A DNA stretch of 64,000 bases from Stenotrophomonas sp. BIO128-Bstrain (GCF_030128875.1 NZ_CP124620.1:2046001-2110000), one strand, 5' to 3'; counted from the first letter of the stretch, positions 38,664-48,233 are shown. A program made the numbers and translations. Notes: generated by a model not told the origin, from the sequence alone.

Positions 38664-38858
38664 ATGTCGTTCCGACAGTTTCCCGCCACCGATGCCAACG
38701 GCGACGACTACGTCATCATCGAGTTCAAGGATGAGCAGGCCGATGCGGCCGCCGGCAACAGCCAGGGGGCGCGCTATGAGTTGGCCGACGGCCGCCATCT
38801 GATCCGCGACGGTCGCCAGTTCCGGACCGCCGGTGGTGAGCTCACCCTCACCACCTGA
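38664..38858 (+). CDS. Small hypothetical protein
   Basis: This 64-residue hydrophilic protein starts MSFRQFPATDANGDDYVIIE. It has a strong AGGAGG ribosome-binding site 7 bases before the ATG and high-GC third positions like its neighbours, so it is probably real. No domain is recognised; the sequence suggests a small beta-rich protein. It follows the ABC exporter gene by 67 bp. Confidence 0.7.
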   Translation: MSFRQFPATDANGDDYVIIEFKDEQADAAAGNSQGARYELADGRHLIRDGRQFRTAGGELTLTT

Positions 38859-38884
38859 GGCCCCGCAAAAAAGTTGCACGGATG

Positions 38885-38903
38885 TTGGTCATTTTTTGAC
38901 CAA
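38885..38903. repeat. Short A/T-centred hairpin
   Basis: TTGGTCA and TGACCAA (7-bp perfect stem) flank five T residues in the convergent gap between the small ORF and tyrA. Confidence 0.6.
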
Positions 38904-38941
38904 GTATCTTGACAGCCTTTTGGCGCAAGGCGCGAACACAC

Positions 38942-38987
38942 TTATCCACACGTTTGTGCGCAGATCATCCACACCCCCTGTGGATGA
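38942..38987. promoter_or_regulatory. Cluster of three DnaA-box-like 9-mers
   Basis: TTATCCACA at 38942-38950 is the strong DnaA box. TCATCCACA at 38965-38973 and its inverse TGTGGATGA at 38979-38987 are one-mismatch boxes forming a 9-bp inverted repeat around CCCCC. They sit in a non-coding convergent gap. A DnaA-titration or regulatory site is possible; the inverted pair could also be just a hairpin. Confidence 0.45.
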
Positions 38988-39005
38988 ATGTTGCACTGCA
39001 CCGTG

Positions 39006-40118
39006 TCAGCGCACCAGCACGCGGCCGATGCCGGAGGCATCGATCTCGATGGCGGCCGCCTGCAGTGCCAACGCGTCGCTGCCCGCCACGAACCCCACCC
39101 GGAAGTGCACCTCACCGGCGGGCGTGCGCGAGGAATGGATCGACGCCAGGCTGACCCGGTGCCGCTCGAACACGTGGAGCAGCTCGCGCAGGGAACCCGG
39201 CCGGTCTTCCGGGAGATGCACGCTGATCGCATTGCGCTCGGTCAGATCCGCGAGCAGGTACCCGACCCGCTCGAAGGTGTAGTTGCCATCGGCCAGCACC
39301 CCGGTTCCCAGGCTGTCACGATTATCCAGCAACAGCTGCTGTCGGAACGCCGCCCGTGCCGCGTCATCGCCCTGCTCCAGCTGCGCCCGAAGCTGATGCA
39401 ACTGGGCCAGCAAGCGGTCCAGCATCGGTGCGACGTGCGGATTGCCGAACTGGATGTCTTCGTAGATCGCCGGATTGAGCGAGAGGATGCGCGCGATGAT
39501 CGCGGTATCCAGTTCGAACGAGGCCGAGCGGTACGGCATCAACGCCGGCAAGGCGCCCAGGATCGGCGCGTACTCGCGCAGCACGCCGGCCTGCGCCAGA
39601 TGGGTGGCATGCACCATTGCCTGCACCAGCGCCATGACCTGGTCGTGGTGCTCCGGCGTGGCGCGCACGCACTCGGCTTCCAGCGCGTCGCACAGCTGCT
39701 GCACGAACGGCTGCCACTGCGACAGGCGCGCCTCGCAGACCACCATCACCCGACCCTTGAGCGTGGGTGCCTTGGGCGGTGCGGTCATCGGGTGCAGGCC
39801 CACCACCTCCGCCTGCGAGGCGAGCATCGCCTCCACCGGTGCGGATTTGACCGAGGTGACATCCAGCCACAACCGACCGGCTTCGCGACCGGCAGAGCGC
39901 GCCGCATAGTCGGCGATCAGCGCCGGCGTGTGCCGGATCGGTGCGGAGAAGATCAACACCTCCGCGCGGTCCAGCAGCGTCTCCGGGCTGTCCGATGCGG
40001 CATCGGCCGGGTCATGCCCGATGACCTCCAGCCCAAGACGTTGTTCCAGGAAGCGGCGCAGCCAGCGCCCGTAGGCACCGTCGCTGCCGACGATGCCCAC
40101 CACCGGTGTCAGACTCAC
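39006..40118 (-). CDS. tyrA: Prephenate dehydrogenase with C-terminal ACT domain
   Basis: This 370-residue enzyme oxidises prephenate to 4-hydroxyphenylpyruvate in tyrosine synthesis. It has an N-terminal Rossmann start (GIVGSDGAYGRWLRRFL), DVTSVKSAPVEAML and HPMTAPPKAPTLKG, a helical dimer domain, and an ACT regulatory domain from about 290 (VHLPEDRPGSLRELLHVFERHRVSL) for feedback control. It starts with GTG at 40118, overlapping the TGA of pdxY (GTGA). No chorismate mutase domain is fused. Confidence 0.9.
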   Translation of the reverse strand: MSLTPVVGIVGSDGAYGRWLRRFLEQRLGLEVIGHDPADAASDSPETLLDRAEVLIFSAPIRHTPALIADYAARSAGREAGRLWLDVTSVKSAPVEAMLASQAEVVGLHPMTAPPKAPTLKGRVMVVCEARLSQWQPFVQQLCDALEAECVRATPEHHDQVMALVQAMVHATHLAQAGVLREYAPILGALPALMPYRSASFELDTAIIARILSLNPAIYEDIQFGNPHVAPMLDRLLAQLHQLRAQLEQGDDAARAAFRQQLLLDNRDSLGTGVLADGNYTFERVGYLLADLTERNAISVHLPEDRPGSLRELLHVFERHRVSLASIHSSRTPAGEVHFRVGFVAGSDALALQAAAIEIDASGIGRVLVR

Positions 40119-41023
40119 GCCAGACGCTCGGGAACGAAACGATCGGGCAGCGCCAGCGCCGCCGGCGCCGCGGCCAGCACATCGAACTCTTCGTGGCCGT
40201 TGGCCAGCGTGGTTTCCAGCGCGACATGCACGCCGGCGATGGCGCGCGAGATCGCCTGTTCGAAGGTTTCGCCACGCAGCAGGAAGGCGACCAGCAGCGA
40301 CATCAGCACGTCGCCCGTCCCGGCCACGTCCACCGGCAGATGCGGCGAGGACCAGCGCCAGATGGCATCACGGCTGACCGCCAGCGTGACCAGCTGGCCC
40401 GGATCACCGCCGACGCTGTGCGCCAGCACCCATTCCGGACCGCGTGCGAGCAGGGCCTGCGAGGCGGCGATCGCATCGTCCTGGGCCAGGCTCGGCATCC
40501 CCGTGAGGCGGCCGAGTTCGAAGGCATTGGGCGTGACCAGCCAGGCGTGCGGAAGCAGACGCTCGACGAACACTTTTTCCAGGCCCGGCTCTACGTAAGG
40601 GCCCGTATGGGTGTCGCCGATGACCGGGTCCAGGCAGTAGCGCAGCTGTGGCGAGGACGGCAACACCGCATCGAGCCAATCGGCGAAGGCCGCACCGTTG
40701 CCGACGCTGCCGAAGTAACCAGAAACCAGCATCCGCGCGCGTTGCGGCAGGCCGCGCTCGCCCGCACCCAGGAGCAGGTCGGCGAACCAGTCCGAGGGCA
40801 GCACGCGGCCACGCGTGGTCTCGTAGAACGGCGCGTTGCTGAGCAGCGTGGTGGGGATTTCGGCCACGCGCACGCCCAGCGCGCGCAGCGGCGGCACGGC
40901 AGCGCTGTTGCCGGCATAGCCGTAGACCAGCTGCGACTGGACCGAGATGACGTCGACCGGCGACGGACCGTCCGGGCGCTGGCGGCGGCCGTGGACCAGG
41001 TGGCTTTCGAGGGATTCGTTCAT
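40115..41023 (-). CDS. pdxY: Pyridoxal kinase
   Basis: This 302-residue ribokinase-family enzyme phosphorylates pyridoxal for PLP salvage. VISVQSQLVYGYAGNSAAVPPLRALG at the N-terminus and the ATP/anion-hole segment DVAGTGDVLMSLL near residue 235 are diagnostic of PdxY/PdxK. Translationally coupled to tyrA, whose GTG overlaps its stop. SMAG repeats lie upstream. Confidence 0.9.
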   Translation of the reverse strand: MNESLESHLVHGRRQRPDGPSPVDVISVQSQLVYGYAGNSAAVPPLRALGVRVAEIPTTLLSNAPFYETTRGRVLPSDWFADLLLGAGERGLPQRARMLVSGYFGSVGNGAAFADWLDAVLPSSPQLRYCLDPVIGDTHTGPYVEPGLEKVFVERLLPHAWLVTPNAFELGRLTGMPSLAQDDAIAASQALLARGPEWVLAHSVGGDPGQLVTLAVSRDAIWRWSSPHLPVDVAGTGDVLMSLLVAFLLRGETFEQAISRAIAGVHVALETTLANGHEEFDVLAAAPAALALPDRFVPERLA

Positions 41024-41051
41024 GCCGACATTTTACGCCCGGCGCCGCCCG

Positions 41052-41161
41052 GTAGAGCCACCCCATGGGTGGCTGTCGATCCACCCGGCACCGCGTGCAG
41101 CCACCCCATGGGGTGGCTCTACCCTGGCCGGGCGGTGCAGCCACCCATGGGGTGGCTCTAC
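41052..41161. repeat. Three SMAG-type (GTAG) palindromes
   Basis: Copies at 41052-41074 (plus), 41097-41122 (minus) and 41137-41161 (minus) share an AGCCACCC-ATGG-GGTGGCT hairpin with GTAG heads. They fill the gap between pdxY and the dnaJ terminator. Confidence 0.85.
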
Positions 41162-41178
41162 CCCCGGTCTGCGCGCAC

Positions 41179-41204
41179 AAAAAAGCCCCCTGTCGCCAGG
41201 GGGC
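41179..41204 (-). terminator. Rho-independent terminator after dnaJ
   Basis: GCCCCCTG / CAGGGGGC with a 4-base loop is followed on the minus strand by TTTTTT. It lies 30 bp past the dnaJ stop. Confidence 0.9.
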
Positions 41205-41233
41205 CTTCGTTGCATCCCAAGAACCGGCGTCGC

Positions 41234-42367
41234 TTATGACGTCATGCGATCCCAGAAGCCCTTCACGCCATCGATGAAGGTCGCCGACTTGGGCGAATGC
41301 TTGCGCGCTTCCTCGCCGGTGAAGGTGGTCTCGAACTGTTCCAGCAGCTTGCGCTGCTCCGGGGTGAGGTTGACCGGGGTCTCCACCACCACGCGGCAGT
41401 ACAGGTCGCCTTCGCTGCGGCTGCGCACCGAACGCACGCCCTTGCCACGCATGCGGAACAGCTTGCCGGTCTGGGTTTCGGCCGGAATGCGGATTTCCGC
41501 ATAGCCGCCGAGGGTGGCCACGCGTACGGTATCGCCCAGCGCGGCCTGCGAGATGCGGATCGGCACTTCGCAGTGCAGGTCGTCGCCGTCGCGCTGGAAG
41601 ATCGCGTGCTCGCGCACCCGCACTTCCACGTACAGATCGCCTGCCGGGGTGCCGGCCGGACCGGCCTCGCCTTCACCGGACAGACGGATGCGGTCGCCGG
41701 TATCGACGCCCGCGGGCACCTTGACCGACAACACCTTGTCTTCCTCGACACGGCCATTGCCGTGACAGGTCTTGCAGGGGTTCTGGATGATCTGGCCACG
41801 GCCGTTGCAGTGGTGGCAGGCCTGCTGCATCGCGAAGATGCCGCGCTGGATGCGCACCTGGCCCTGGCCACGGCAGACCGAACAGGTCTCGACCTTGCCA
41901 TCTTCCGAACCGCTGGCATTGCAGTCATCACACTCGACCAGACTCGGAATCTCGATGCGGCGTTCCACGCCCATCACCGCTTCTTCCAGGTCCAGCTCCA
42001 TCACGTAACCGATGTCGGCACCGCGACGGGCCTGGCGCGGACCACCACCGCCGGCGCCACCGCCGAAGATGTTGCCGAAGATGTCCCCGAAGATATCGCC
42101 CATGTCCGGGCCACCCGGACCACCGCCGCCGCCCATGCCGTGCTCGAACGCGGCGTGGCCGTGGGCGTCGTACATGCGGCGCTTGTTGCTGTCGGACAGG
42201 GTTTCGTAGGCTTCCTTGCATTCCTTGAAGGATGCTTCGGCCTCGCTGTCACCCGGATTGCGGTCCGGATGGTATTTCATCGCGCAACGGCGATAGGCCT
42301 TCTTCAGTTCTTCGTCGCTGGCGGTGCGGGACACGCTCAGCACTTCGTAGTAATCGCGCTTGCTCAT
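41234..42367 (-). CDS. dnaJ: Molecular chaperone DnaJ
   Basis: This 377-residue Hsp40 co-chaperone stimulates the DnaK ATPase and delivers substrates. It has the J domain (1-70, HPD motif), a Gly-rich linker ([14 protein letters not shown]), and four zinc motifs ([32 protein letters not shown]), then C-terminal substrate domains. The start at 42367 ([10 protein letters not shown]) is the family start. It follows dnaK by 164 bp, and that gap has no gene. Confidence 0.96.
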   Translation of the reverse strand: MSKRDYYEVLSVSRTASDEELKKAYRRCAMKYHPDRNPGDSEAEASFKECKEAYETLSDSNKRRMYDAHGHAAFEHGMGGGGGPGGPDMGDIFGDIFGNIFGGGAGGGGPRQARRGADIGYVMELDLEEAVMGVERRIEIPSLVECDDCNASGSEDGKVETCSVCRGQGQVRIQRGIFAMQQACHHCNGRGQIIQNPCKTCHGNGRVEEDKVLSVKVPAGVDTGDRIRLSGEGEAGPAGTPAGDLYVEVRVREHAIFQRDGDDLHCEVPIRISQAALGDTVRVATLGGYAEIRIPAETQTGKLFRMRGKGVRSVRSRSEGDLYCRVVVETPVNLTPEQRKLLEQFETTFTGEEARKHSPKSATFIDGVKGFWDRMTS

Positions 42368-42531
42368 AACTTGAATCGGGTTCCGGAAGTCGGGATTCGT
42401 CAAAGCGGAAGAGCGGCACCAGGTCCGCTCTTTCGCCGGGCGCCCCGACAGGCCGGGAAACGGCTGTCAGGACCAGAAGGGGGATATGACAACGGGACGC
42501 TGCCTGCGCAACGTCCCGTGTCGAGTCCGGA

Positions 42532-44460
42532 TCAGGACTTCTTGTCGTCCTTGACTTCGGTGAACTCGGCGTCGACCACATCGTCGTGCGCGCCGTTGTT
42601 GGCACCGGCATCCGGGCCCGGCGCCGCGCCGCCCTGCTCTGCCGCTGCGGAGGCAGCAAAAAGCGCCTGGCCGGCTTCTTCCAGCACCTTCGACTTGGCT
42701 TCGATCTGGGCCTTGTCGTCGCTCTTCATCGCGGTTTCCAGATCGGCCAGGGCCGACTCCACCTTGCCGATCACATCGCCGCCGACCTTGCTGCCGTGCT
42801 CGGTGATCGCGGTACGGGTACCGTGGATCAGCGCGTCAGCCTGGTTGCGGGCCTGGACCAGCTCGTGGAACTTCTTGTCTTCTTCGCGGTTGGCTTCCGC
42901 GTCGGCGACCATGCGTGCGATCTCGTCCTCGGACAGACCCGAACCGGCCTTGATCTCGACCTTCTGTTCCTTGTTGGTCTTCTTGTCCTTGGCCGACACG
43001 TGCAGGATGCCGTTGGCGTCGATGTCGAAGGACACTTCCACCTGCGGCAGGCCGCGCGGCGACGGCTCGATGCCGGAGAGGTCGAACTTGGCCAGCGACT
43101 TGTTGAAGCGGGCCTGCTCGCGCTCACCCTGCAGCACGTGCACGGTCACGGCCGACTGGTTGTCCTCGGCGGTGGAGAACACCTGCGAGGCCTTGGTCGG
43201 GATGGTGGTGTTCTTCTCGATGATCTTGGTGAACACGCCACCCAGGGTTTCGATGCCCAGCGACAGCGGGGTCACGTCCAGCAGCAGCACGTCCTTGACG
43301 TCGCCGCCCAGCACGCCGCCCTGGATCGCAGCACCCAGTGCCACGGCCTCATCCGGGTTGACGTCCTTGCGCGGTTCCTTGCCGAAGAACTCGGTCACGG
43401 CCTGCTGCACCTTCGGCATGCGGGTCTGACCGCCGACCAGGATCACTTCACCGATGTCGCTCGAACGCAGGCCGGCATCGTTCAGCGCGATGCGGCACGG
43501 CTCGATCGACTTCTTGATCAGGTCTTCCACCAGCGCTTCCAGCTTGGCGCGGGTCAGCTTGATGTTCAGGTGCTTCGGGCCCGACGCGTCAGCGGTGACG
43601 TACGGCAGGTTCACTTCGGTCTGCTGGCTGGTGGACAGCTCGATCTTGGCGCGCTCGGCGGCGTCCTTCAGGCGCTGCAGGGCCAGCGGATCCTTGCGCA
43701 GGTCGATGCCCTGGTCCTTGTTGAACTCGTCGACGAGGTACTCGATGACGCGGTTGTCGAAATCTTCGCCGCCCAGGAAGGTGTCACCGTTGGTGGCCAG
43801 CACTTCGAACTGCTTCTCACCGTCCACGTTGGCGATCTCGATGATCGACACGTCGAAGGTGCCGCCGCCCAGATCGTACACAACGATCTTGCGGTCACGG
43901 CCGTCACCCTTGTCCAGGCCATAGGCCAGGGCAGCAGCGGTCGGCTCGTTGATGATGCGCTTGACTTCCAGACCGGCGATGCGGCCTGCGTCCTTGGTGG
44001 CCTGGCGCTGGCTGTCGTTGAAGTAGGCCGGCACGGTGATCACGGCCTCGGTGACGGTCTCACCCAGGAACGCTTCGGCGGTCTTCTTCATCTTCTCCAG
44101 CACGCGGGCGGAGATTTCCTGCGGGGCCATCTTCTTGCCGTCGCTGGTCTGCACCCAGGCGTCGCCATTGTCATGGGCCAGGATGCCGTAGGGCACGTGC
44201 GCGATGTCCTTCTGGACTTCAGCGTCGGTGAACTTGCGGCCGATCAGGCGCTTGACAGCGTAGAAGGTGTTCTTGGGGTTGGTCACGGCCTGGCGCTTGG
44301 CCGAGGCGCCGACCAGGACTTCGCCGTCCTTGGTGTAGGCGACGATGGAAGGCGTGGTGCGATCGCCTTCCGCGTTTTCGATGACGCGGGCCTTGCCGCC
44401 GTCCATGATCGCCACACACGAGTTGGTGGTGCCGAGGTCGATACCAATGATCTTGCCCAT
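42532..44460 (-). CDS. dnaK: Molecular chaperone DnaK (Hsp70)
   Basis: This is the 642-residue Hsp70. The ATPase domain starts [18 protein letters not shown] and contains [14 protein letters not shown] and [14 protein letters not shown]. The substrate domain and an acidic C-terminus ending [11 protein letters not shown] follow. The long open frame on the other strand is a shadow. Lies in hrcA-grpE-dnaK-dnaJ order with its own sigma-32-like promoter upstream. Confidence 0.97.
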   Translation of the reverse strand: MGKIIGIDLGTTNSCVAIMDGGKARVIENAEGDRTTPSIVAYTKDGEVLVGASAKRQAVTNPKNTFYAVKRLIGRKFTDAEVQKDIAHVPYGILAHDNGDAWVQTSDGKKMAPQEISARVLEKMKKTAEAFLGETVTEAVITVPAYFNDSQRQATKDAGRIAGLEVKRIINEPTAAALAYGLDKGDGRDRKIVVYDLGGGTFDVSIIEIANVDGEKQFEVLATNGDTFLGGEDFDNRVIEYLVDEFNKDQGIDLRKDPLALQRLKDAAERAKIELSTSQQTEVNLPYVTADASGPKHLNIKLTRAKLEALVEDLIKKSIEPCRIALNDAGLRSSDIGEVILVGGQTRMPKVQQAVTEFFGKEPRKDVNPDEAVALGAAIQGGVLGGDVKDVLLLDVTPLSLGIETLGGVFTKIIEKNTTIPTKASQVFSTAEDNQSAVTVHVLQGEREQARFNKSLAKFDLSGIEPSPRGLPQVEVSFDIDANGILHVSAKDKKTNKEQKVEIKAGSGLSEDEIARMVADAEANREEDKKFHELVQARNQADALIHGTRTAITEHGSKVGGDVIGKVESALADLETAMKSDDKAQIEAKSKVLEEAGQALFAASAAAEQGGAAPGPDAGANNGAHDDVVDAEFTEVKDDKKS

Positions 44461-44509
44461 GAGGGAGACTCCTGAAAGTTCTGGGTACATCCGGCAGTTG
44501 CCGGGTTAT

Positions 44510-44545
44510 GAATGGGATGTGTGGGACGCTGGGGACACTTTCAAG
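44510..44545 (-). promoter_or_regulatory. Sigma-32-like promoter of dnaK
   Basis: On the minus strand CTTGAAA (44545-44539) is a perfect heat-shock -35. A C-rich CCCACACATCCCATTCAT stretch begins 13 bases later as the -10 region. It lies about 80 bp before dnaK. Confidence 0.6.
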
Positions 44546-44549
44546 CCGT

Positions 44550-44572
44550 CCATCAAACACAGTGTTCGATGG
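44550..44572. promoter_or_regulatory. 23-bp imperfect palindrome upstream of the dnaK promoter
   Basis: CCATCAAACAC and GTGTTCGATGG are inverted halves (10 of 11 match) around a central A. It sits directly upstream of the sigma-32-like -35. It is not a CIRCE sequence. Its binder is unknown. Confidence 0.45.
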
Positions 44573-44635
44573 CGACCCAACGCGTTCAGCGTCCGGTCGA
44601 GCAGCCGGGCCACGCCCGGCTCACCGGCCTGCGGA

Positions 44636-45151
44636 TCAGTCGCGGGCCACCACGACCAGCGCCGGACGCAGCAGGCGGTCGTTGAGCAGGTAGCCCTTCT
44701 GGAACACCTGGACCACGCTGCCCGGCGCCGCGCCGGGCGCGTCGACTTGGCTGATGGCCTGGTGGTGGTCCGGGTTGAAGGTCTGCCCGGTCGGGTCGAG
44801 CAGGGTCAGGCCGTTGTCGGCGGCGACCTTGAGCAGCTGCTTGTAGGTCAGTTCGAGACCTTCGCGCAGCGGGCTCGGGTCACTGCCGGCGGCATTGAGG
44901 CCGGCATCGAGGCTGTCGAAGACCGGCAGCAGCTCGCCGAGCAGCTTTTCGTTGGCGAAGCGGCGCGCCTGTTCGACGTCGCGGGCCACGCGCTTGCGCT
45001 GGTTGTCCAGGTCGGCGCGCTCGCGCAGCGACTCCGAGCGCAGCAGCGCCAGCTCGTTGTGCAGGCTGTCCAGCTGCTGCTGCAGGGACGGCTCCGCGGC
45101 CGGCTCGCCGGCGGGATTCTGGGATGCGATATCTGACTGATCTTGGTTCAT
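44636..45151 (-). CDS. grpE: Nucleotide exchange factor GrpE
   Basis: This 171-residue protein releases ADP from DnaK. It has a long N-terminal helix/coiled coil ([32 protein letters not shown]) and a compact C-terminal beta domain ending in [24 protein letters not shown], the family signature. It is preceded by a sigma-32-like promoter and followed by a hairpin (44595-44618) before dnaK. Confidence 0.95.
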   Translation of the reverse strand: MNQDQSDIASQNPAGEPAAEPSLQQQLDSLHNELALLRSESLRERADLDNQRKRVARDVEQARRFANEKLLGELLPVFDSLDAGLNAAGSDPSPLREGLELTYKQLLKVAADNGLTLLDPTGQTFNPDHHQAISQVDAPGAAPGSVVQVFQKGYLLNDRLLRPALVVVARD

Positions 45152-45191
45152 TTCCGGATCCTTGGCGGTGACTCTCCGCCTCCACCCACCC

Positions 45192-45219
45192 CTATGTGGG
45201 CGCGGCTACGGGATTCAAG
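45192..45219 (-). promoter_or_regulatory. Sigma-32-like promoter of grpE
   Basis: The minus strand reads CTTGAAT (45219-45213), a 13-bp spacer, then CCACATAG (45199-45192). This is close to the consensus CTTGAAA-N13-CCCCATNT and lies about 40 bp before the grpE start. Confidence 0.6.
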
Positions 45220-45233
45220 AGTCCAAGGCCGCT

Positions 45234-46301
45234 TTATGCGCGATCGCGGGACAATCCGCCGCCACCGGGCGAGCCCAGCGCAGCGCCCAGCACCTGGGCG
45301 GTGGCTTCCACCAGCGGAATCATCCGGTCGTAGGCCATCCGCTTGGGGCCGATCACCCCCAGCACGCCCAGCACCTGGCCATCGGCCGAATACGGGGCGG
45401 TGACCAGCGAGACGCTTTCCAGCGGCATCACCCCGGTCTCCTCGCCAATGAAGATGCGCACTCCCGGGGCCTGGATGGTGCGTTCGAGCAGCTGGAGGAT
45501 CTCGCGCTTGCTGGCGAACACGTCGAACAGCTCGCGCAGGCGCTCCAGGTCGGACAGGTCCTGCACACCCATCAGCCGGGTCTGCCCGGCCAGCACCATG
45601 TCATCGGCCGGCGGCACCATGGCCTGCTCGGCCAGCTCGATGCTGTGCGCCAGCAGCTGCTCCATCTCCGACTGCGCATCGCGCAGCTCCAGCAGCAGCC
45701 GGGCCCGGATCTCGGCCAGCGGCCGCCCGGCGCAGTTGGCGTTGAGGTAGTTGGCGACCTGCTCCAGCTCGCCCGGATCGAAGCTGCGGCGCGGCTCGAT
45801 CACCCGGTTCTGCACTTCGTTGTCGGCAAACACCAGGATCGCCAGCACCCGACGCGCGTCCAGCGCCACGAAGTCGATGTGCCGGAACGCGAACTGTTCC
45901 CGGCGCGGGGCGCTGACCACCCCGACGAAATGGCTCATCGCCGAGAGCAGCTCCGAGGCACTGCCGAGCAGGGCCTGGGTGCCGGTGCCGGTGGCCAGCT
46001 CGGTGCGCAGGCGGCTGAGCTCACCCTCCCCCGGCGGCTGCATCTTGACCAGGCTGTCCACGAACACCCGGTAACCGTGCGCGGTCGGCACGCGGCCGGC
46101 CGAGGTATGCGGCGAGCTGAGCAGGCCGAGGTCTTCCAGGTCGCCCAGGATGTTGCGGATGGTGGCCGGGCTGACATCCAGGCCGGCATGCCGGGCAAGC
46201 GTCTGCGAGCCGACCGGCTCGCCATCCTGGATGTGGCGCGCGATCAGCGTCCGCAGTAGATGGCGGGCACGCGGGGCGAGATGGGACGCGGAAGGGTGCA
46301 T
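45234..46301 (-). CDS. hrcA: Heat-inducible transcription repressor HrcA
   Basis: This 355-residue protein has an N-terminal winged helix (RARHLLRTLIARHIQDGEPVGSQTLARHAGLDVSPATIRNILGDLEDLGLL) and the GAF-like HrcA domain with GVQDLSDLERLRELF. HrcA normally binds CIRCE elements, but none is visible near this gene, grpE or dnaK; groES/groEL elsewhere may be its target. The start at 46301 (MHPSASHLAPRARH) is favoured over an ATG eight codons up. It is divergent from recN. Confidence 0.93.
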   Translation of the reverse strand: MHPSASHLAPRARHLLRTLIARHIQDGEPVGSQTLARHAGLDVSPATIRNILGDLEDLGLLSSPHTSAGRVPTAHGYRVFVDSLVKMQPPGEGELSRLRTELATGTGTQALLGSASELLSAMSHFVGVVSAPRREQFAFRHIDFVALDARRVLAILVFADNEVQNRVIEPRRSFDPGELEQVANYLNANCAGRPLAEIRARLLLELRDAQSEMEQLLAHSIELAEQAMVPPADDMVLAGQTRLMGVQDLSDLERLRELFDVFASKREILQLLERTIQAPGVRIFIGEETGVMPLESVSLVTAPYSADGQVLGVLGVIGPKRMAYDRMIPLVEATAQVLGAALGSPGGGGLSRDRA

Positions 46302-46314
46302 GGAATCAGCCTGT

Positions 46315-46408
46315 GAGACGCCCACTTAGATAATGGCTGCACGGGGCGTTGGCAAGTCATTGGAGACGCCCCCCGCCCATGCTAGCTTGCGCGGCTTGGA
46401 GACGCCCC
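46315..46408. repeat. Three direct GAGACGCCC repeats between hrcA and recN
   Basis: GAGACGCCC occurs at 46315, 46363 and 46399. The last two are part of a longer identical 13-mer TTGGAGACGCCCC. They span the divergent promoter gap. Confidence 0.5.
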
Positions 46409-46426
46409 TCGTGTACAACGTAGACC

Positions 46427-48088
46427 ATGCTTAGACATCTATCGATCAAGGATTTCGCGGTCGTCCGCGCCACCGAGCTGGAATTCGGCGCCGGCATGAC
46501 CGTGGTCTCGGGTGAAACCGGCGCGGGCAAGTCGCTGATGGTGGACGCGCTGGGCTTCCTGTCCGGGCTGCGCGCCGACAGCGGCGTGGTCCGCCACGGC
46601 GCCGCCCGCGCCGAGCTCTCGGCCGAATTCGCGCCGCCGGCCGATGCGCCGGCCCGCCAGTGGCTGCGCGACAACGAGCTGGACGACGAAGAACAGTGCC
46701 AACTGCGCCGGGTGATCCGCGCCGATGGCGGTTCGCGCGCCTTCATCAACGGCCGCCCGGTGACGCTGACCCAGCTGACCGAGCTGGCCGGCATGCTGGT
46801 GGAGATCCACGGCCAGCACGAACAGCAGGCCCTGCTCTCGCGCCCCTCGCAGCTCTCGCTGCTGGACGCCTTCGCCCGCAACGACGCCGAGCGCGCCCAG
46901 GTCCGCCAGACCGCGGCACGCTGGCAGGCGCTGGTGGACGAAGCCGAGGCGCTGTCGCGCCAGGGCGATGTCAGCGACCGGATCGGTTACCTGGAGCACC
47001 AGCTCAGCGAGCTCAAGCGCGAAGACCTGGACCCGGCCTCGATCGCCACCCTGGGCAGCAGCCACCGCCGCCAGGCCCATGCCAGCGCGCTGATCGGCGC
47101 CTGCGACGTGGCCGTCAGCCGCCTCAACGGCGACGACGAGGTCTCGGTGCTGCAGCTGCTGCAGCAGACCCGGCATGATCTTGCCCGCGTGGCCGAGCAC
47201 GACAGCCGGCTCGGCGAGGTCGATGCACTGCTCGACAGTGCCGCCATCCAACTGGACGAAGCGCTGTCCCTGCTTGATCGCGTCCACGACGACCTGGATG
47301 CCGACCCCGAGCAGTTCGAGGACATCGAGCGCCGCCTGGGCCGCCTGCACGACCTCGCCCGCAAGCACCGCGTGCCGATGGAAGCGCTGGGCGAGCACCG
47401 CGATGCCATGGAGGCCGAAGTCGAGCAGCTGCGCGGTGCCGACGAGCGCCTGCAGACCCTGGCCGGCGAGATCGACCGTGCCGCCGGCCAGTGGACGACC
47501 GTGGCCGAGGTGCTCAGCGCCAGCCGCCGGAAGGCTGCCAAGGCCCTGTCGGACACCACCACCACCCTGATCGGCGAGCTGGGCATGGGCGGCGGTCAGT
47601 TCCTGATCGATATCGAGCGGCAGAGCGTGGTCAAGCCGGACCCGAACGGGGCCGAGCGGGTCGAGTTTCTCGTTGCCGCCAACGCCGGCCAGCCGCCGCG
47701 CGCCCTGCGCAAGGTGGCCTCGGGCGGTGAACTGTCGCGCATCTCGCTGGCGATCGAAGTCGCCGCCTTGGGCCTGGATGCCGTGCCGACCATGGTCTTC
47801 GACGAAGTCGATTCAGGCATCGGCGGCGCCGTGGCCGACATCGTCGGGCAGAAGCTGCGCGCCTTGGGCGAGAAGCGTCAGGTGCTGTGCGTCACCCACC
47901 TGCCCCAGGTCGCCTCCAAGGGCCACGCCCACTACCGGGTCAGCAAGGCCCCGGTGGACGGCATGACCCAGAGTGCGGTCGAGAAGCTGGACACCAAGGC
48001 CCGCGAAGAAGAGCTCGCGCGGATGCTGGGCGGCGTGGAAGTCAGCAAGGAAGCCCGCGCCGCGGCGCGCAAGCTGTTGCAGGTTTGA
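46427..48088 (+). CDS. recN: DNA repair protein RecN
   Basis: This 553-residue SMC-like ATPase acts in double-strand break repair. Walker A is GETGAGKS near residue 29, a central coiled coil covers about 150-370, and the C-terminal half has the signature ASGGELSRISLAIE and Walker B TMVFDEVDSGIGG. The start is the first ATG at 46427. No typical xanthomonad LexA box is evident just upstream. It is followed by SMAG repeats. Confidence 0.95.
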   Translation: MLRHLSIKDFAVVRATELEFGAGMTVVSGETGAGKSLMVDALGFLSGLRADSGVVRHGAARAELSAEFAPPADAPARQWLRDNELDDEEQCQLRRVIRADGGSRAFINGRPVTLTQLTELAGMLVEIHGQHEQQALLSRPSQLSLLDAFARNDAERAQVRQTAARWQALVDEAEALSRQGDVSDRIGYLEHQLSELKREDLDPASIATLGSSHRRQAHASALIGACDVAVSRLNGDDEVSVLQLLQQTRHDLARVAEHDSRLGEVDALLDSAAIQLDEALSLLDRVHDDLDADPEQFEDIERRLGRLHDLARKHRVPMEALGEHRDAMEAEVEQLRGADERLQTLAGEIDRAAGQWTTVAEVLSASRRKAAKALSDTTTTLIGELGMGGGQFLIDIERQSVVKPDPNGAERVEFLVAANAGQPPRALRKVASGGELSRISLAIEVAALGLDAVPTMVFDEVDSGIGGAVADIVGQKLRALGEKRQVLCVTHLPQVASKGHAHYRVSKAPVDGMTQSAVEKLDTKAREEELARMLGGVEVSKEARAAARKLLQV

Positions 48089-48094
48089 GGCCGG

Positions 48095-48191
48095 GTACCG
48101 ACCAACGGTCGGTACCTACCCGCTCCAACGTACCGACCAACGGTCGGTACCTGCCGGCCACGACCCGGTAGTGCCGGCCGCTGGCCGGCTC
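48095..48191. repeat. Three SMAG-type palindromes after recN
   Basis: Copies at 48095-48119 and 48130-48154 are near-identical (GTACCGACCAACGGTCGGTAC core, GTAG/GCAG heads on the minus strand). The third, at 48168-48191, is of the GTAGTGCCGGCC type. They fill the convergent gap. Confidence 0.85.
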
Positions 48192-48233
48192 CCCGCGGAC
48201 CCGCTTCCGCCCGCGGCATCCACCCCACACCCC

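Noticed and set aside
38942-38987. Chromosomal replication origin
   Set aside because: Only three boxes, no dnaA/dnaN/gidA neighbours and no long A/T-rich unwinding region.
42586-44475. 629-codon open frame antisense to dnaK
   Set aside because: A well-known artefact of dnaK codon use; no independent start signal or domain.
45152-45233. CIRCE operator before grpE
   Set aside because: No TTAGCACTC-N9-GAGTGCTAA-like sequence; a sigma-32-like promoter explains the region better.
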